The notes under the pieces: generated by a model
Told to the model about the DNA's origin: nothing
Databases searched by the model: none
What the model saw: only the letters and a program-made list of their open reading frames with translations
Program-made: the position numbers and the translations under genes
In this document: one piece after another, positions 35,547 to 45,176 of the stretch
How the letters are laid out: each line of letters begins with the position of its first letter
Numbering within the stretch: position 1 is the stretch's first letter
Source: CBDCVN01 sp965223585
GTDB lineage: Bacteria; Deinococcota; Deinococci; Deinococcales; Trueperaceae
Assembly: GCA_965223585.1 (NCBI GenBank)
Contig: CBDCWW010000024.1
Coordinates: 310,001 to 374,000, forward strand
Length of the DNA: 64,000 bases
Reading direction: 5' to 3'

Positions 35547-36836
35547 CTAGTTAGTTTTCTGGCTTCTAATTGTTACCTTACTAGGTTGTGGAGTGACTAT
35601 TTCCCGAGTCCGAGGAGTTTTAACCCAATGCATTTCACGTTGTAATAAAGCGTCTCGGCAAATATCAAATATAGCTTTGGCAGAAACTGGTACAAAAAGT
35701 TGTGCGTAAGTAAAGTAACTCATGACACCCAAAAGATAATTTGATGATTTTGGTTCTTCAACATAAGTAGCAAAGTTAACTTGGTAGCTATATATAAAAA
35801 ATGATAACGCCCAAACTAAACTAAAAATCGTTGGTACTGTAATTTCTGCTAAACCTATTACATTTAGCAAGAAAACACTATGACTTAAAAAAAGTGTAGG
35901 CAAGAAAATAATGTAATTTAGTAAGATATTTAAAAATTCCAAGCCCACTGTACGCGGTTTTTTAATAGCGTTTGGAAAGTATTTCCAAACCACATAAAGA
36001 TTACCCCGTGCCCAACGTGCTCTTTGTCTAAACCAAACAGGTAGAGTTTCAGGCTCTTGTTCCCAAGTCACTGCTTGAGGTATCCAACAAATACTTTTAC
36101 CTTTCTCAATGATACGCAAGCTCATTTCCAAATCATCAACTAATGAACTCTCATCAAAACCACCTAGCTCCAATAAAATGTCCTTATAAATAAGGTAGTT
36201 AGTACCCATCAAAGTAGAAAGTTTAAACCAGTACCAACGTCCTGCTTGAAAAAGCCATTGAAAATTTATAAATTCTATGTTTATAAAACGTGTTAACAGG
36301 TTAGTCCTGCGATTGCGAGTGCGGACTTTGCCATTAACAGCGACTAGTTTGGAATCATTTAAGAGTGCATGCACAAGATGCTTAAGAGCATCTGCTTTAG
36401 GAGTATTGTCTGCATCATAAACAGCTATAAGTTCACCTTTAGTATATTTTAAGCCATAATTTAATGTAGCAGACTTTCCTTTACCGCCTTGCCCTTTGGG
36501 AACATTTATACAGGTAAGTTTAGGAATTTCTTGGCATAGTGATTCTAAAATAATTCCTGTGTTGTCACTCGAGCCGTCATTAATCGCTATAATTTCAAAA
36601 TTTGGATAGTCTAAAACACTAAGGGAACGTATACTTTTTTCTATGACTAAAGCTTCATTGTGAGCAGGTACTAAAATAGATACTAAAGGAACATTTTTAA
36701 GATTTAAGCCCTCTTGTTTTTTTGTATTGAAGTCTTTGTGGTAGAGGTAAGCACCCCAACTCAAAATAAGCCAGTAAATAAGGGCAGTGAACATTCCTAA
36801 CAGGGCAATAGAAAAAAGTAGGTTAATTGTTGACAT
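35547..36836 (-). CDS. membrane glycosyltransferase, family 2
   Basis: 429 residues with AGTAGGA before the ATG. One N-terminal membrane helix (LLFSIALLGMFTALIYWLILSW), then a cytosolic GT-A domain with VPAHNEA, NDGSSDNT, AVYDADNT (DxD), a late Asp (DDLEMSLRI) and the QRARWARGNL motif of processive beta-glycosyltransferases (PgaC/NodC/hyaluronan-synthase type), and finally two to four helices. It probably polymerises and exports a polysaccharide from a nucleotide sugar. No other polysaccharide genes are adjacent; trpF follows in the same operon. Substrate unknown. Confidence 0.88.
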   Translation of the reverse strand: MSTINLLFSIALLGMFTALIYWLILSWGAYLYHKDFNTKKQEGLNLKNVPLVSILVPAHNEALVIEKSIRSLSVLDYPNFEIIAINDGSSDNTGIILESLCQEIPKLTCINVPKGQGGKGKSATLNYGLKYTKGELIAVYDADNTPKADALKHLVHALLNDSKLVAVNGKVRTRNRRTNLLTRFINIEFINFQWLFQAGRWYWFKLSTLMGTNYLIYKDILLELGGFDESSLVDDLEMSLRIIEKGKSICWIPQAVTWEQEPETLPVWFRQRARWARGNLYVVWKYFPNAIKKPRTVGLEFLNILLNYIIFLPTLFLSHSVFLLNVIGLAEITVPTIFSLVWALSFFIYSYQVNFATYVEEPKSSNYLLGVMSYFTYAQLFVPVSAKAIFDICRDALLQREMHWVKTPRTREIVTPQPSKVTIRSQKTN

Positions 36837-37156
36837 ATATCCTACTTTCGCTTAAGGCTTGATGAGCTTGGTGGTAATGCAAAAAGAGTAAGCTTCAAAG
36901 AAAAAATTATTTTTGATTGCATAAAAAATTCTTACCTCATAGATTCCTGGGATTAGTACTTTTGCAAAGATTTTGTAAATTATATCCTAGAGATAAAGTC
37001 AACCAAAAATTATTAATAATGATTTGGCTGATCAATAATATCTCTTGATTCTATAAATGTTTTGGGTTTTTGTAAAATCAAAGTAGTTATTTTGTATGTT
37101 AAATTGCTTTAAAAATTAGTCCCAACGTTGGTTTAATTATACCTTAATTAAACTGA
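36837..37156. other. gene-free stretch of 320 bases
   Basis: AT-rich spacer between mnmA (3' end) and the glycosyltransferase gene (5' end); the latter's promoter must be here. Nothing else is recognisable. Confidence 0.5.
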
Positions 37157-38260
37157 CTAACAAATAATCCCACCACCTAAGAGTCTAGTACCATTATAAA
37201 TCACTGCAGATTGTCCTTTAGCAGTGGCAAAAACTGGTTCATTAAAGTGCAGTGAAAAAGTATTTTCACTTGTGCGTTTAAATGTTGCTGCTTGGGGTCT
37301 TTGGCGATAACGCGTTTGCGCTAGAACCTTCTCAGGTATGTTACTAGTTATAAAGTTAGCATCTTTAGCCTCTAAATCATGAAAATAACACATTTCTCTG
37401 GTTCCTACTACAACTGCATTATTTTTAGTATCAAGTTCTATAACAAAACGCTCTAAGTGAGAATGATAGAGTCCTAAACCTTTACGTTGTCCTATGGTGT
37501 AAAACTGCAAACCTTGATGTGTACCAATTTCTTTATAGTTATCTGCTGCATCTATAATTGGTCCTATCTTTGGTTTAGTATGTTCTTTAAGATAATCCTT
37601 AACAGTTGTTGAAATAAAGCATAAACTATGTGAAGAAGGTTTGTAAGCAGTAACAAACTTACGTTTCTGGGCTTCCTGTCTTACCTGATCTTTGCTAAGT
37701 TCTGCCAAAGGGAAAAGTAAATGGGAAATACTTTGTTTAGAAATGGCCCAAAGGAAGTAAGTTTGATCTTTATTATCATCGTCACCTCTATGTAGCTCAA
37801 CACCTTCACTTCCTAATATTCGTTTGACATAATGTCCAGTAGCTAGATAATTACAATCAAGCATAAAAGCTTTTTTCAAAAGTGCTCCAAACTTGATTTC
37901 ACGGTTACAAAATACACAAGGATTAGGTGTTTCGCCTTTTTGGTAGATTTTGGGAAAAGGACTAATAACAACATCTTCAAAAATATCACGATAGTCCACT
38001 AAGTAAAAGGGTATGTCCAAATTATCAGCAATTCGTCTAGCATCATAGGCTGCTTCAGGACTACAGCAAAGATCAAAAGCACCACAAGCTCTGTCATCAG
38101 GCCAAAAACGCATCATTACACCAATAACTTCAAATCCCTGCTCCTTTAAAAGTGCAGCTGCTAGTGAGGAGTCTACACCACCTGACATAGCACAAAGGAC
38201 TTTATTATTAGTTTTAGGAACATGTTTATTATTAGAAGAATCTCTCATTGTATTAACCAT
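37157..38260 (-). CDS. mnmA: tRNA-specific 2-thiouridylase MnmA
   Basis: 367 residues, the usual MnmA length. It thiolates U34 of tRNA for Lys, Glu and Gln. Visible are the PP-loop (AMSGGVDSS, residues 24-32), the catalytic Cys115 in NPCVFCN, the second Cys214 in HSLCFIS, GHYVKR and DQTYFLWAI. The first 19 residues are a poorly conserved extension; ATG codons at residues 1 and 5 are both possible and no strong ribosome-binding site decides between them. Monocistronic. Confidence 0.95.
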   Translation of the reverse strand: MVNTMRDSSNNKHVPKTNNKVLCAMSGGVDSSLAAALLKEQGFEVIGVMMRFWPDDRACGAFDLCCSPEAAYDARRIADNLDIPFYLVDYRDIFEDVVISPFPKIYQKGETPNPCVFCNREIKFGALLKKAFMLDCNYLATGHYVKRILGSEGVELHRGDDDNKDQTYFLWAISKQSISHLLFPLAELSKDQVRQEAQKRKFVTAYKPSSHSLCFISTTVKDYLKEHTKPKIGPIIDAADNYKEIGTHQGLQFYTIGQRKGLGLYHSHLERFVIELDTKNNAVVVGTREMCYFHDLEAKDANFITSNIPEKVLAQTRYRQRPQAATFKRTSENTFSLHFNEPVFATAKGQSAVIYNGTRLLGGGIIC

Positions 38261-38695
38261 TTTGTACTATAATTCTCAAATACAGGGAATCCCCTGTAAA
38301 CTTATAGAAATGTAATAATAGAGAATTTATGAAACAAAGTCCATCATTTAGTTGTGGGAGCATAAAAATTGCTATAGGTATCCAAGCAAATTTTTACCTT
38401 ATCAAAACTAGAAATGTCATTCTGAGTGCAGCAAAGAATCTCTCATATGTAATTCTGTATAGATATATTCGTTGCTACTCTCCTCAGTATGGTATGTACG
38501 TTACAGAAATGAATTGCTGCTTTAAAAGGGATTTTTTGATACATTATAGCCAGTATTAATTACTGGTAATTGAGTTTAACAAGCATTTTGAGATCCAAAT
38601 TGTTCATTTTGTATACATGAAGTCGTTTAACAACTATCAATCATATTGCAAAATGCCCTATTTAGTTTAGTATTTTAATTTTAGGAAGTTATTTT
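38261..38695. other. divergent intergenic region of 435 bases with a repeat fragment
   Basis: It lies between mnmA and the phosphohexomutase gene. A fragment of the widespread TGTCATTCTGAG-type repeat is at 38414-38444; a 76-codon open frame over it is an artefact of that repeat. No gene is supported. Confidence 0.55.
38414..38444. repeat. fragment of the TGTCATTCTGAG interspersed repeat
   Basis: ATGTCATTCTGAGTGCAGCA followed by AAGAATCTC matches a short repeat found in genomes of many unrelated phyla and in metagenome assemblies (its translation reads VILSAAKNLS). Only one arm is present. Confidence 0.65.
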
Positions 38696-40108
38696 ATGGA
38701 TAAACTAATTTTTGGCACTGATGGCTGGCGAGATATTATAGCTGATAAATTTACCTTTACCAATGTTGCTAGGGCAACTCAAGCTTATGCTAATTACTTA
38801 CTTGAGAAAGGGGAAACTTTAGCTTTGGTAGGTTATGACACCCGTTTTAATGGTGCACTTTTTGCAAGGCGTGCAGCAGAAGTTTTGGCTGCTAATGGTT
38901 TACAAGTTAAGGTGTCTCAAAATTATCTACCTACTCCTGCCCTTTCTTTTGCTACTAAACACTATAATGCTGGTGGAGGTATTATGCTGACCGCTTCCCA
39001 CAACCCTCCACAGTACCATGGGTTTAAACTAAAAGGTCCTTATGGAGGAACTGCTACCCCAGACATTTATCAAGCAGTGAGTCAACATCTTGAAAACCTC
39101 GAGTTAGCTGATATTAAAACCTTTGATGCTAAAAAGCACACTGTTGAAAATTTTGATGCTAGTGAAGCTTATTACCAAGCGTTGAAAACTTTTTTAGACG
39201 TTGAAGCCCTTGCTAGCTTTAAAGGCAAACTTCTCCATGAAGCAATGGGTGGGGCAGGAACAGGGTGGCTCAAAGGTTTTGTAACTTATGCCAATCTTGA
39301 CTTTGAGGTGCAAGAAGTTAATGATCTTCCCAATCCACTTTTTTATGGTGTAAATCCTGAGCCTATACCAAAAAATCTTGGTCACGCACAAAAACTTATG
39401 CAAGATGGTGCAGCAGCCTTTTGTGTAGCAACTGACGGGGATGCTGACCGCTTGGGTGCAGTGCTACCAGATGGAAGCTTCTTTAACTCACATCAAATCC
39501 TTGCAGTATTACTTGATGTCTTACACAAAAAAGGTAAAACAGGCAAGGTAGTCAAGACTTTTACTGTAGCCCGAGTGGTTGAACGTCTAGCAAAAAATCG
39601 AGGCTTTGAGGTAATTGAGAAGCCTGTAGGCTTTAAGTACATAGTTGACGCTATGCTCACAGAAGATGTACTTATAGGTGGTGAAGAGTCTGGTGGTATA
39701 GGTGTCAAAGGACATATTCCTGAACGTGATGGTATTGCTAATGGTTTACTTTTACTGGAAGCTATAATTACTTCAGGCAAATCATTAGCTGAGACTTTTG
39801 CTGCTATTGAAGCAGAGGTAGATTGGCACCATGCTTTTGATCGTGTAGATTTACATTTAAGTGGCAATACTTTAAAAGATGCTGTCATGAAAGCCTTGGA
39901 GAATCCACCAAGTAGTTTTGCTGGACAAAACATCAGTTCTGTTGAACGCTTAGATGGTGTCAAATTAAATTTAGATGGTAAAGCTTGGCTAATGTTCCGC
40001 CCTAGCGGTACCGAGCCAGTACTAAGAATTTATTGTGAAGCACAAAGCCAAAGTGAAGTTGAGAACTTTCTTAATGAAGCACAAGTTTTTGTAAAAGAAC
40101 TAACTTAA
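38696..40108 (+). CDS. phosphoglucomutase/phosphomannomutase family protein
   Basis: 470 residues; AGGAAG before the ATG. Alpha-D-phosphohexomutase with all four motifs: active Ser101 (TASHNP), metal loop DGDADRLGA (about 243-251), sugar-specificity loop GEESGGIG, and phosphate loop RPSGTEP near the end. It interconverts hexose 1- and 6-phosphates. GEESGG fits glucose/mannose use, but PGM and PMM activity cannot be told apart from the sequence. It stands alone in the same direction as the response regulator that follows. Confidence 0.92.
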   Translation: MDKLIFGTDGWRDIIADKFTFTNVARATQAYANYLLEKGETLALVGYDTRFNGALFARRAAEVLAANGLQVKVSQNYLPTPALSFATKHYNAGGGIMLTASHNPPQYHGFKLKGPYGGTATPDIYQAVSQHLENLELADIKTFDAKKHTVENFDASEAYYQALKTFLDVEALASFKGKLLHEAMGGAGTGWLKGFVTYANLDFEVQEVNDLPNPLFYGVNPEPIPKNLGHAQKLMQDGAAAFCVATDGDADRLGAVLPDGSFFNSHQILAVLLDVLHKKGKTGKVVKTFTVARVVERLAKNRGFEVIEKPVGFKYIVDAMLTEDVLIGGEESGGIGVKGHIPERDGIANGLLLLEAIITSGKSLAETFAAIEAEVDWHHAFDRVDLHLSGNTLKDAVMKALENPPSSFAGQNISSVERLDGVKLNLDGKAWLMFRPSGTEPVLRIYCEAQSQSEVENFLNEAQVFVKELT

Positions 40109-40353
40109 TCAAAGCAAAACGTTTCAATAATACTTTCTAGAACAATCTTATCTGAGAGAAGATTTCTGGGAAAGCTTTATTTAAATAAGAAATAGAACTC
40201 TCATGAACTTAAACTCAATGGCTCTTCTTTAGGGGGTTTGTAAAACACCTACATAACACTTTTGTAAATTATAATGGGATGAGATATTACTTAGTTTTAT
40301 ATTCAGATTTTTGTAAGAACTTTGTTAGTGAAGTTGGCTAAAGTCATTTAGTA

Positions 40354-40728
40354 ATGATGGCTAACATTCTGATTGCTGACGATCACCTTGCTCAACGAGT
40401 GCTTTTAAAAAGTATCTTGAGTAGAGAAGGTCATAATACTCTAGTTGCAGAAGATGGTCGTGAAGCACTAAAAATTATAAAGACAAGCCCTGAGGTAGAG
40501 ATGCTTATTACTGATATTGATATGCCCAACTTGAGTGGTCTCGAGTTACTCGAGCATCTTATAGACAATACTAAGTTAATTAAATTAGTAGTTACAGCTC
40601 ATACACAACCTGAATACAAAGAACGAGCAAGAAGCTTAGGGGCTGATCTTTTGACCAAGCCCCTTCAAAGCAATACGTTTAGCAAATTTATTAATCGTTT
40701 ACTAGACAATGGACATCTAGATGTCTAG
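40354..40728 (+). CDS. single-domain response regulator (CheY-like receiver)
   Basis: 124 residues, receiver domain only. Acidic pair Asp9-Asp10, phospho-acceptor Asp54 (ITDIDMP), Thr81 (VVTAH) and Lys102 (TKP) are all in place. There is no output domain, so it acts by protein contact. No histidine kinase is encoded in the window. The 245 bases upstream are AT-rich and show no other gene. Confidence 0.9.
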   Translation: MMANILIADDHLAQRVLLKSILSREGHNTLVAEDGREALKIIKTSPEVEMLITDIDMPNLSGLELLEHLIDNTKLIKLVVTAHTQPEYKERARSLGADLLTKPLQSNTFSKFINRLLDNGHLDV

Positions 40729-40752
40729 GCATATAGTGTGTTAGAACAGTCT

Positions 40753-40786
40753 TGAGTTATCCAAGCATCATAGGTTTGGATGACTC
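40753..40786. terminator. hairpin between convergent genes
   Basis: GAGTTATCCAA pairs with TTTGGATGACTC (one bulge) 25 bases after the response-regulator stop. No good T-run follows on the plus strand. It may end transcription from one or both sides. Confidence 0.35.
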
Positions 40787-40805
40787 CAAAATTTCACAAA
40801 AAAAC

Positions 40806-41762
40806 TTATATTTTATATTTTTGCAGGTCCTTAATAGTCACTTTGCGTCTAAGAAAAGTTTCTGGGTCTACAAAAACAACTACTAAGAACCCAAACATAA
40901 CAAGTAAAATTGCATAAAGAATATCAAAGTTAAAGGTGCCATCAATTTGCCAAGAGGGCAACACATTAATACTAATATCACCTTTTTCTTCTTGCCAAGG
41001 CCACACTTTCCATAAAGAACCTAAAATAAAACCAGTCAACAAGGCTATAGTTAGATTATAATGGCTTTTAAATAACCAGCTCAAAAACTTTGCGAACGTA
41101 ACTAAGCCTACCACCCCACCTAGAGCAAGAGTCGCTAAGCTTAAGATATCTTTTTGATTAACAGCTTGGATTATAAATTCGTACTTTCCAAGAAGAACTA
41201 ATATAAATGCACCTGAAATGCCAGGAAGAATAAAAGCACACGCTGATATTGCCCCAGCAATAAATATAAAGGCTAAGTTCTCAGGAGTTTTGGCTGGAGT
41301 TAGACCAACTACACCAAACGCAATAGCTGCACCAAGCAAAAGTGCAGCTATTGTAGGGAAACGCCAGTGTTTGGCTCTATGCCCCACACTAAAGACCGAA
41401 GCTGCTATGAGTCCAAAGAAAAAACTCCACACCAAACTAGCCTTATTCTCTAGCAAATACTCGAGCACCTGTGCCAATAGCAATATGGCAATAATAGCCC
41501 CAAAGATTAGGGGCGACAAGAAACTCCAATTTATATACCCCCAAGCTTTCTTCAAGCGTAACTGCAATAATGCTTGCAGAAATTGTTTGTCCCCTAAAGT
41601 TTTAATACTAACCATTAGCTCTTGGTAAATACCAAAGATTAGTGCCATGGTACCTCCGGAAACCCCCGGAACAGCATTAGCTGCACCTATAGCGATTCCT
41701 TGTAAAATCAAAATACTATAGTCTTTAAAATTTCTTCTTACAACTCGCTGGCTATTTGTCAT
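40806..41762 (-). CDS. DUF368 family membrane protein (undecaprenyl-phosphate transporter class)
   Basis: 318 residues from ATG at 41762; a TTG 12 codons upstream is open too, and neither has an ideal ribosome-binding site. About eight membrane helices. The DUF368 hallmark GAANAVPGVSGGTMALIFGIY is at residues 24-44, and its second half-repeat, ACAFILPGISGAFILVLLGKY, is in the middle. Members (PopT type) return undecaprenyl phosphate across the membrane for cell-wall synthesis in Gram-positives and some Gram-negatives. The match to the family is clear; the transport role here is by homology. Confidence 0.88.
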   Translation of the reverse strand: MTNSQRVVRRNFKDYSILILQGIAIGAANAVPGVSGGTMALIFGIYQELMVSIKTLGDKQFLQALLQLRLKKAWGYINWSFLSPLIFGAIIAILLLAQVLEYLLENKASLVWSFFFGLIAASVFSVGHRAKHWRFPTIAALLLGAAIAFGVVGLTPAKTPENLAFIFIAGAISACAFILPGISGAFILVLLGKYEFIIQAVNQKDILSLATLALGGVVGLVTFAKFLSWLFKSHYNLTIALLTGFILGSLWKVWPWQEEKGDISINVLPSWQIDGTFNFDILYAILLVMFGFLVVVFVDPETFLRRKVTIKDLQKYKI

Positions 41763-41918
41763 ATATAGATAGTTATATCTTTCCTTTCTTATGCCCAAAG
41801 GTTAAAAATTAGCATCTTTACTATAACATACTAACATTTGTCGTGTGATATCATAAGCTATTGAGTTACTTTAACTTGATTAGTAAAATCTGTAATTCAG
41901 TAACTAAGAGTCAGCAAT

Positions 41919-42182
41919 ATGACAGAAACAGAATTAAAAGAGTTTGTTGAGCAAGCCATGACCAAACAAGGTTTAGATAGTGACACTTTAGAGGCTTTAG
42001 GCTCACAACTTCTTTGGCGCATAGGGCAAAGTTTTGATAAGCAATCATTGATAATAAGAGTTGGTCTAGCAAAAAGTGCATCTCTTTTTGCTGAATTGCC
42101 CAAACTTAGAGGTGCTAGTGATTTAGACGTAGAAATGGCTCTGAAAACAGGTGACTTTGAGGTAGAGTGGGTTGGCTACTAG
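41919..42182 (+). CDS. small hypothetical protein, 87 aa
   Basis: Soluble, mixed charge, helical (TETELKEFVEQAMTKQGL). No family recognised. It precedes the gene at 42264 by 81 bases in the same direction, and these may form an operon. The ribosome-binding site is weak (AGTCAGCAAT). The length and codon use look real, and no other frame is open on this stretch except its antisense shadow. Confidence 0.5.
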   Translation: MTETELKEFVEQAMTKQGLDSDTLEALGSQLLWRIGQSFDKQSLIIRVGLAKSASLFAELPKLRGASDLDVEMALKTGDFEVEWVGY

Positions 42183-42263
42183 CCAAATCATTTATAGTTT
42201 TGTGTTTAACAGAACAACATCAGTCAAGCTGCTAGGATTAGCATTGTATGAGAGGAAAAACTA

Positions 42264-42806
42264 ATGAAGATAGAGCATTCCATCCCTTTTGACATTGACC
42301 TCTCTTTGAGTCAACAAGATGCTATATCTTTTGTTCAAAGTGTAGAGCACAGCTTAAGCAAGGCAACTTTTATAAATAATTTGCAGCTCTTACATGAAGA
42401 TACTTTGGAACATGATTATATTTGCGCCAGCATTCCTATAAACGCAGCTATGTTTGGACAACACCAGCTTGATTTTCAGAGCTTATTAATTCCTATTGCT
42501 AAAGGAGCAAGGTTACAAGCTTTACCTTTTGATACTCCCAAGGCTAGTTGGGCAGAAGTGACTGGCAAAGCTGTTGTTGATTCTTTACCAAAGGGATCAA
42601 CCGTACATTATGACTTTGATATTACTATACATTTGAATTTACCTAGACCAGAAAAGTGGGGAGGGGAAGCTCTTCTAAAAATGATTGAGTTTACAGCACA
42701 GCAGGTCCTAAAACACATAGCTGAGGAGTTTCCTCAAGCTGTAAAAGCAGCAGCTAGCAAATTTGAAGGAACCCTACTTAATAAAACACTACTTCATAGT
42801 CCTTAA
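42264..42806 (+). CDS. hypothetical protein, possibly DUF3809 family
   Basis: 180 residues with AGAGGA before the ATG. The pattern (N-terminal EHSIPFDIDLSLSQQDAISFVQS; a middle with AEVTGKAVVDSLPKGSTVHYDFDITIHLNLPRPEKWGGEALLKM; C-terminal helix) recalls a beta-sheet family known mostly from Deinococcus-Thermus (DUF3809); I am not sure of this. No signal peptide. Its last 29 bases overlap the 3' end of the convergent NUDIX gene. Confidence 0.6.
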   Translation: MKIEHSIPFDIDLSLSQQDAISFVQSVEHSLSKATFINNLQLLHEDTLEHDYICASIPINAAMFGQHQLDFQSLLIPIAKGARLQALPFDTPKASWAEVTGKAVVDSLPKGSTVHYDFDITIHLNLPRPEKWGGEALLKMIEFTAQQVLKHIAEEFPQAVKAAASKFEGTLLNKTLLHSP

Positions 42807-43239
42807 AATTACCTTTATTGTCATAGTAAAAAACTGCTGAGAAAAACTTGTCTTGTACCAACCAAGGCATAAAAACTCTATCGCCTTCCCAAAGGTTTAG
42901 CTCGAGTAGCTTATCATTTTCAATCCAGTGGAGTTCTCCCTCATCTGAAGGTTTCAACATACCTGAGAACTTTTCAACTGTGTAGACAAAAACGTACCAA
43001 TCTTCTTCGGCATCAAACATAGGGAAAGTAATAAAACCACATAGGGTGGCTTTTTCTACCTTTAAGCCTGATTCCTCATAAACTTCGCGTTCTAGGCACA
43101 TTTCAGGGGATTCACCAACTTCGAATTTACCACCTAGACCATTCCATTTTCCCTTATGGTGGTCATCTTTCTTCTTGTTACGGTGTAGCATAAGGGTTCT
43201 ATTTCCCTTTTTAAGGTAGGCAAGCACTGTAAGTTTCAT
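42778..43239 (-). CDS. NUDIX hydrolase, MutT-like
   Basis: 153 residues. The NUDIX box is complete: GGKFEVGESPEMCLEREVYE followed by ESGL (G-x5-E-x7-REV-x-EE-x-GL), with LHRNKKKDDHHKGKWNGLGG before it. It hydrolyses a nucleoside diphosphate derivative, perhaps an oxidised dNTP (8-oxo-dGTP diphosphatase like), though the substrate cannot be fixed. The 3' end overlaps the convergent gene at 42264 by 29 bases. Confidence 0.9.
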   Translation of the reverse strand: MKLTVLAYLKKGNRTLMLHRNKKKDDHHKGKWNGLGGKFEVGESPEMCLEREVYEESGLKVEKATLCGFITFPMFDAEEDWYVFVYTVEKFSGMLKPSDEGELHWIENDKLLELNLWEGDRVFMPWLVQDKFFSAVFYYDNKGNFKDYEVVFY

Positions 43240-43360
43240 TTTACTTGCTCATCAAAAACTTTACCTATAATTGTTAGACTGTGATAGGAAGGGACGGTGA
43301 GTTTGTTCAGGTATTGCAAGTGATTAACAATTATTTTCACAATACATCAAAGTATGACAT

Positions 43361-43447
43361 GCCGAAGTGGCGGAATTGGTAGACGCGCATGATTCAGGGT
43401 CATGTGCCTGCAAAGGTGTGTGGGTTCAAGTCCCACCTTCGGCACCA
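43361..43447 (+). tRNA. tRNA-Leu (anticodon CAG)
   Basis: Acceptor stem GCCGAAG/CTTCGGC, D-arm with GGTAGACGC, anticodon stem CATGA/TCATG enclosing TTCAGGG (anticodon CAG, reads CUG), a long class II variable arm as expected for Leu, GTTCAAGTCCC T-arm, discriminator A, and an encoded CCA (43445-43447). All arms pair. Confidence 0.95.
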
Positions 43448-43923
43448 CTTTAGAGACGCACAAAACAACTTTCATATATCTAAACTCATTCTAAAATTTA
43501 AAGCAAATACAGCCAATATACAACCATCAGTTTTGTAAGATGCACTCTCTTTAGCTTCCTTTAACAACAAACAGCAAATACCCTCTTTTATAAAGGGGAT
43601 TTTGCTGCTTCATATGTTCAATAATAAGGAGGTAGTCAAGAGGACTCAATGACTAAATATTAAATTTACGGGCTGACTCTTACTGGATTCTTAAAGGTTT
43701 GTTTATGCTAGCTCGAGCATCAAAACTTTGAACATGAAGAAGAAAAATAGCAACTTCGGCTTAAAGACAAAATTACAAACTAGTGTAGAATTCTAACCTG
43801 TGGGATTACCTCACAGACTTTCTTTCATGAAGTTTTAAATAAAGCAATGCTATAGTTTTGTGGACGCCCCACAAACTTTAGAATCTTTTTCTGTTAGTTT
43901 AACTTTCATAACAGGGCGTTCTA
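43448..43923. other. gene-free stretch of 476 bases after the tRNA
   Basis: It includes a hairpin at 43572-43607 (CAGCAAA..TTTGCTG with a second stem inside), possibly the tRNA terminator or a repeat, and AT-rich sequence. No ORF is supported. The resolvase remnant begins just after. Confidence 0.5.
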
Positions 43924-44488
43924 ATGAGCTTAAATACTAAACCTCAACAATAGGCTCAAAAGCTTGCCATACTTAGTTATGCTCATTCCTTAGGCATAAA
44001 TATAGATGGGTCCATAGAAGTTACTGCCTCTTCACGCAAAACCACTAAAGAGCGTCAGCTAGACTCTCTACTTCAGAAGCTCGAGCATGGTGACAAAAAA
44101 GTTAATAGTAAGTGAGCTCTCAAGGCTAGGGCGTAGTCTAGGGCAAATCATAGAGATAGTGGATAGTTTAGTTAAGAAGGGTATTGACTTTGTAGCTATC
44201 AATGAGAATATAAGCTTTAAGGGCAAGCAGGATATGCAAACTAAGGTAATGATTACTATGTTCGGGCTGTTTGCTGAAATAGAATGTGACTTGATATCTG
44301 AACGTACTAAAGAAGTTTTAGCTAAGGCATCTGGTAAATTTTTAGGGCGTCCTAAAGGGCAACTAAGCAAGTCTAAGCTTGATGGTAAGGAAGCAGAAAT
44401 AAAGGATTACCTTGCTAAAGGTGTTGCCAAATCCTCTATAGCTAAGATTATGGATGTGTCCAGAACTAACGTATATCAATGTTATTAA
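43924..44488 (+). pseudogene. serine recombinase (resolvase) pseudogene
   Basis: In one frame, MSLNTKPQQ-stop-AQKLAILSYAHSLGINIDGSIEV..SSRK..KERQLDSLLQKLEHGD can be read from 43924 to about 44091. After the A-run at 44091-44096 the frame shifts to KLIVSELSRLGRSLGQIIEI, with KVMITMFGLFAEIE, ERTKE, GRPKG and a C-terminal HTH (SIAKIMDVSRTNVY). This matches a small resolvase/invertase of about 190 residues with one TAG and one frameshift; the catalytic-Ser region at the N-terminus is degraded. A remnant of a plasmid or transposon. Confidence 0.8.
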
Positions 44489-44638
44489 GTCTAGGAAGCT
44501 CGAGGCCTAGATTTATAATACATTTTCGCTGCATAGCTGTATAACCATCACTAGCAAGCAGATAATACACATATCTGACGTCAGGGACCTATCTCTACGC
44601 ACACTTTTTAGTGCCTTAAAGTTAGTTAAAGCTTAACA

Positions 44639-45124
44639 TTACCTTCTTAGTAATTGTCCCCGAACTTCACCAGAAGGATAATTTTTAGTGTGAACATCTA
44701 TATACCACATGCTACTCCATTGTAAGCTAGTAAGGGGGTGATTATCACAAGAAAAAGTAGCACTCAACTCAGCGCTTTTTCTAACACTATCATTACTAAT
44801 ATCAAGATCTAAAGTAACTCTTCTACTTGAATTGTGTATATGGGCAACAGTAATTTCACTACTTAGATTTTTAACATTTCCATCAATAGTAACAATGCAG
44901 ATATCACACTCGGGTGGGACAAAAAAACCAACACACCAGCTTGGTGGCCTTGGGCTAGTTATTTTTACTGAAACTTTACCTGAAGCATTTGTGTTTACTG
45001 GTGGAACTACTTGACTACCTTCTAAAGTGGCTGAACGCTTTACAGTACGATAGCTCGAGCTCGAGCAAGCCACCAAAACTAAAGCACAAATAACTACACT
45101 GATAAATAAAAAGGTGTTCTTCAT
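44639..45124 (-). CDS. CHRD-domain lipoprotein, copy 1
   Basis: 161 residues from the ATG at 45124, preceded by GGAAAGGGG; the open frame extends further upstream but without such a site. Lipoprotein signal LVLVAC-Ser. The mature part fits a CHRD domain: A-T-L-E-G-S-Q-V-V-P-P-V-N-T-N-A-S-G at the start, VAHIH and YIDVHTKNYPSGEVRGQL at the end. CHRD domains are found in animal chordin and many bacterial secreted proteins, function unclear. It follows the PEGA gene (52 bases) and is part of a duplicated pair with 48001-49102. Confidence 0.8.
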   Translation of the reverse strand: MKNTFLFISVVICALVLVACSSSSYRTVKRSATLEGSQVVPPVNTNASGKVSVKITSPRPPSWCVGFFVPPECDICIVTIDGNVKNLSSEITVAHIHNSSRRVTLDLDISNDSVRKSAELSATFSCDNHPLTSLQWSSMWYIDVHTKNYPSGEVRGQLLRR

Positions 45125-45176
45125 TAAAACCCCTTTCCAAGAAGGCTTGTATTGACAGACATCTGTCACAGAGTAT

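Noticed and set aside
38329..38559. 76-codon plus-strand frame with VILSAAKNLS
   Set aside because: This peptide is the translation of a widespread non-coding repeat (TGTCATTCTGAG..); no ribosome-binding site.
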